From: Bacteroidota bacterium
GTDB taxonomy: Bacteria > Bacteroidota > Bacteroidia > Chitinophagales > Chitinophagaceae
Reading direction: 5' to 3'
DNA: 7,177 nt
NCBI GenBank assembly: GCA_029778965.1
Contig: JAKPBL010000607.1
Location: forward strand, 1 to 7,177
Each line of letters starts with the position of its first letter. The first letter of the stretch is position 1. A model generated the notes under the pieces. The model did not search any database. It worked only from the letters and a program-made list of their open reading frames with translations, and had not been told where the DNA came from. Made by a program: the position numbers and the translations under genes. Below are positions 6,730 through 7,177 of the stretch, in pieces.

Positions 6730-6745
6730 CGCCGGACATTTGCTT

Positions 6746-7177
6746 ATGCTGAACACTGAAACCAATTTTACCTACCAGCGGTATGTCCAATGGATGCGCG
6801 GGGTAGCCGACCTTCGTTATGCCAATGCGGTATTGCAATGGGACCAGGAAACCTATATGCCCGAAGCCGGGGCCGACCGGCGGTCGGGGCAAATTGCTAC
6901 CCTCAGCGAGCTGGCACATCGTTTATTCACAGAGCAGCAACGGGCCGGCGAGCTCGCCGCGCTGCTGGCCGACGGCAGCCTCGATGAAAAGCAGCGCAGA
7001 AATGTTTCGCTTACCAGCGAAGATTTCGAACAACAGGCCAGATTACCCGGCGAGTTCGTTCGAACGATGAGCGAAACTGTTTCCAGGTCGTTTCAGGCCT
7101 GGGTGAATGCGCGGAAAGCGAACAGCTTTTCTGTTTTTGCACCGCTGCTCAACCAGCTCGTAGACCTTAAGAAGAAG
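6746..7177 (+). CDS. Family M32 carboxypeptidase (Taq type), N-terminal part
   Basis: The frame is open from ATG at 6746 to the window edge, giving 144 codons. The segment WDQETYMPEAGADRR (32-46) and the following helix (QIATLSELAHRLFTE) are characteristic of thermostable carboxypeptidase 1, family M32, and the later W-x-x-AR-x-x-x-SF-x-x-FAPLL stretch (starting about 121) fits the same family. These are cytoplasmic zinc carboxypeptidases that remove C-terminal residues with broad specificity. The catalytic HEXXH lies beyond the window, so activity cannot be checked. Full members are about 500 residues, so roughly 70% is missing. The gene is divergent from the Nif3 unit, and no Shine-Dalgarno sequence is seen before the start. 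Confidence 0.9.
   Translation, partial: MLNTETNFTYQRYVQWMRGVADLRYANAVLQWDQETYMPEAGADRRSGQIATLSELAHRLFTEQQRAGELAALLADGSLDEKQRRNVSLTSEDFEQQARLPGEFVRTMSETVSRSFQAWVNARKANSFSVFAPLLNQLVDLKKK

Larger units (their letters stand above)
6663..6745. promoter_or_regulatory. Divergent promoter region between the Nif3 and M32 genes
   Basis: This 83-bp AT-rich spacer separates divergently transcribed genes and must hold both promoters unless transcription enters from elsewhere. Each strand has one exact match to the Bacteroidota -7 box TAnnTTTG, listed separately. A short palindrome CCAA-TAT-TTGG (6686-6696) lies between them and could be an operator, though it is short enough to be chance. No strong Shine-Dalgarno site precedes either gene. 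Confidence 0.6.

Noticed and set aside
6677..6919. 80-codon minus-strand open frame across the divergent promoter and the M32 start
   Set aside because: It is antisense to conserved M32 residues and would overlap both promoters; no motif supports it.

Overview
This window is a stretch of ordinary bacterial chromosome, most likely from a Bacteroidota member and plausibly a Chitinophagaceae-like genus. That placement is an inference. It rests on the Bacteroidota-type FabI, the Nif3 / COG1579 zinc-ribbon pair, the absence of strong AGGAGG ribosome binding sites before any start, and exact matches to the Bacteroidota -7 promoter box (TAnnTTTG) in the one divergent intergenic region. All seven visible stop codons are TAA. 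I see no mobile element, CRISPR array, RNA gene, prophage or defence system.

Layout. At the left edge, the last 17 codons of an unidentified plus-strand gene (1-54) run into a bidirectional hairpin terminator (74-103). From there up to 6662 everything lies on the minus strand. In transcription order it reads: Nif3-like metal protein (6662-5565), COG1579 coiled-coil zinc-ribbon protein (5549-4794), secreted sulfatase (4789-3293, GTG start), DNA repair ATPase RecN (3202-1544), enoyl-ACP reductase FabI (1516-701) and a TPMT-family methyltransferase (701-114). Spacings are 15, 4, 90 and 27 nt, then a 1-nt TAATG overlap. The first three genes and the last three genes could therefore be two transcription units split at the 90-nt gap, or one long unit. 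At the right edge, after an 83-bp divergent promoter region, the first 144 codons of a family M32 carboxypeptidase run off on the plus strand.

How the genes relate. RecN (double-strand-break repair) and FabI (the last step of each fatty-acid elongation cycle) are housekeeping genes, and the methyltransferase appears translationally coupled to FabI. Nif3 and the zinc-ribbon protein are a pair of widely conserved proteins of poorly understood function. The exported sulfatase is the one accessory-looking gene, set 4 nt behind this pair without the SusC/D or sulfatase-maturase partners often found beside sulfatases.

The most interesting signals are non-coding. The decamer TCCCTAAATT sits exactly 24 nt upstream of the ATG of both recN and fabI. 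In the recN leader it lies within a perfect 10-bp inverted repeat, one arm of which can also pair with a third copy next to the start codon. This could be a regulatory switch or operator, but nothing in the sequence proves it.
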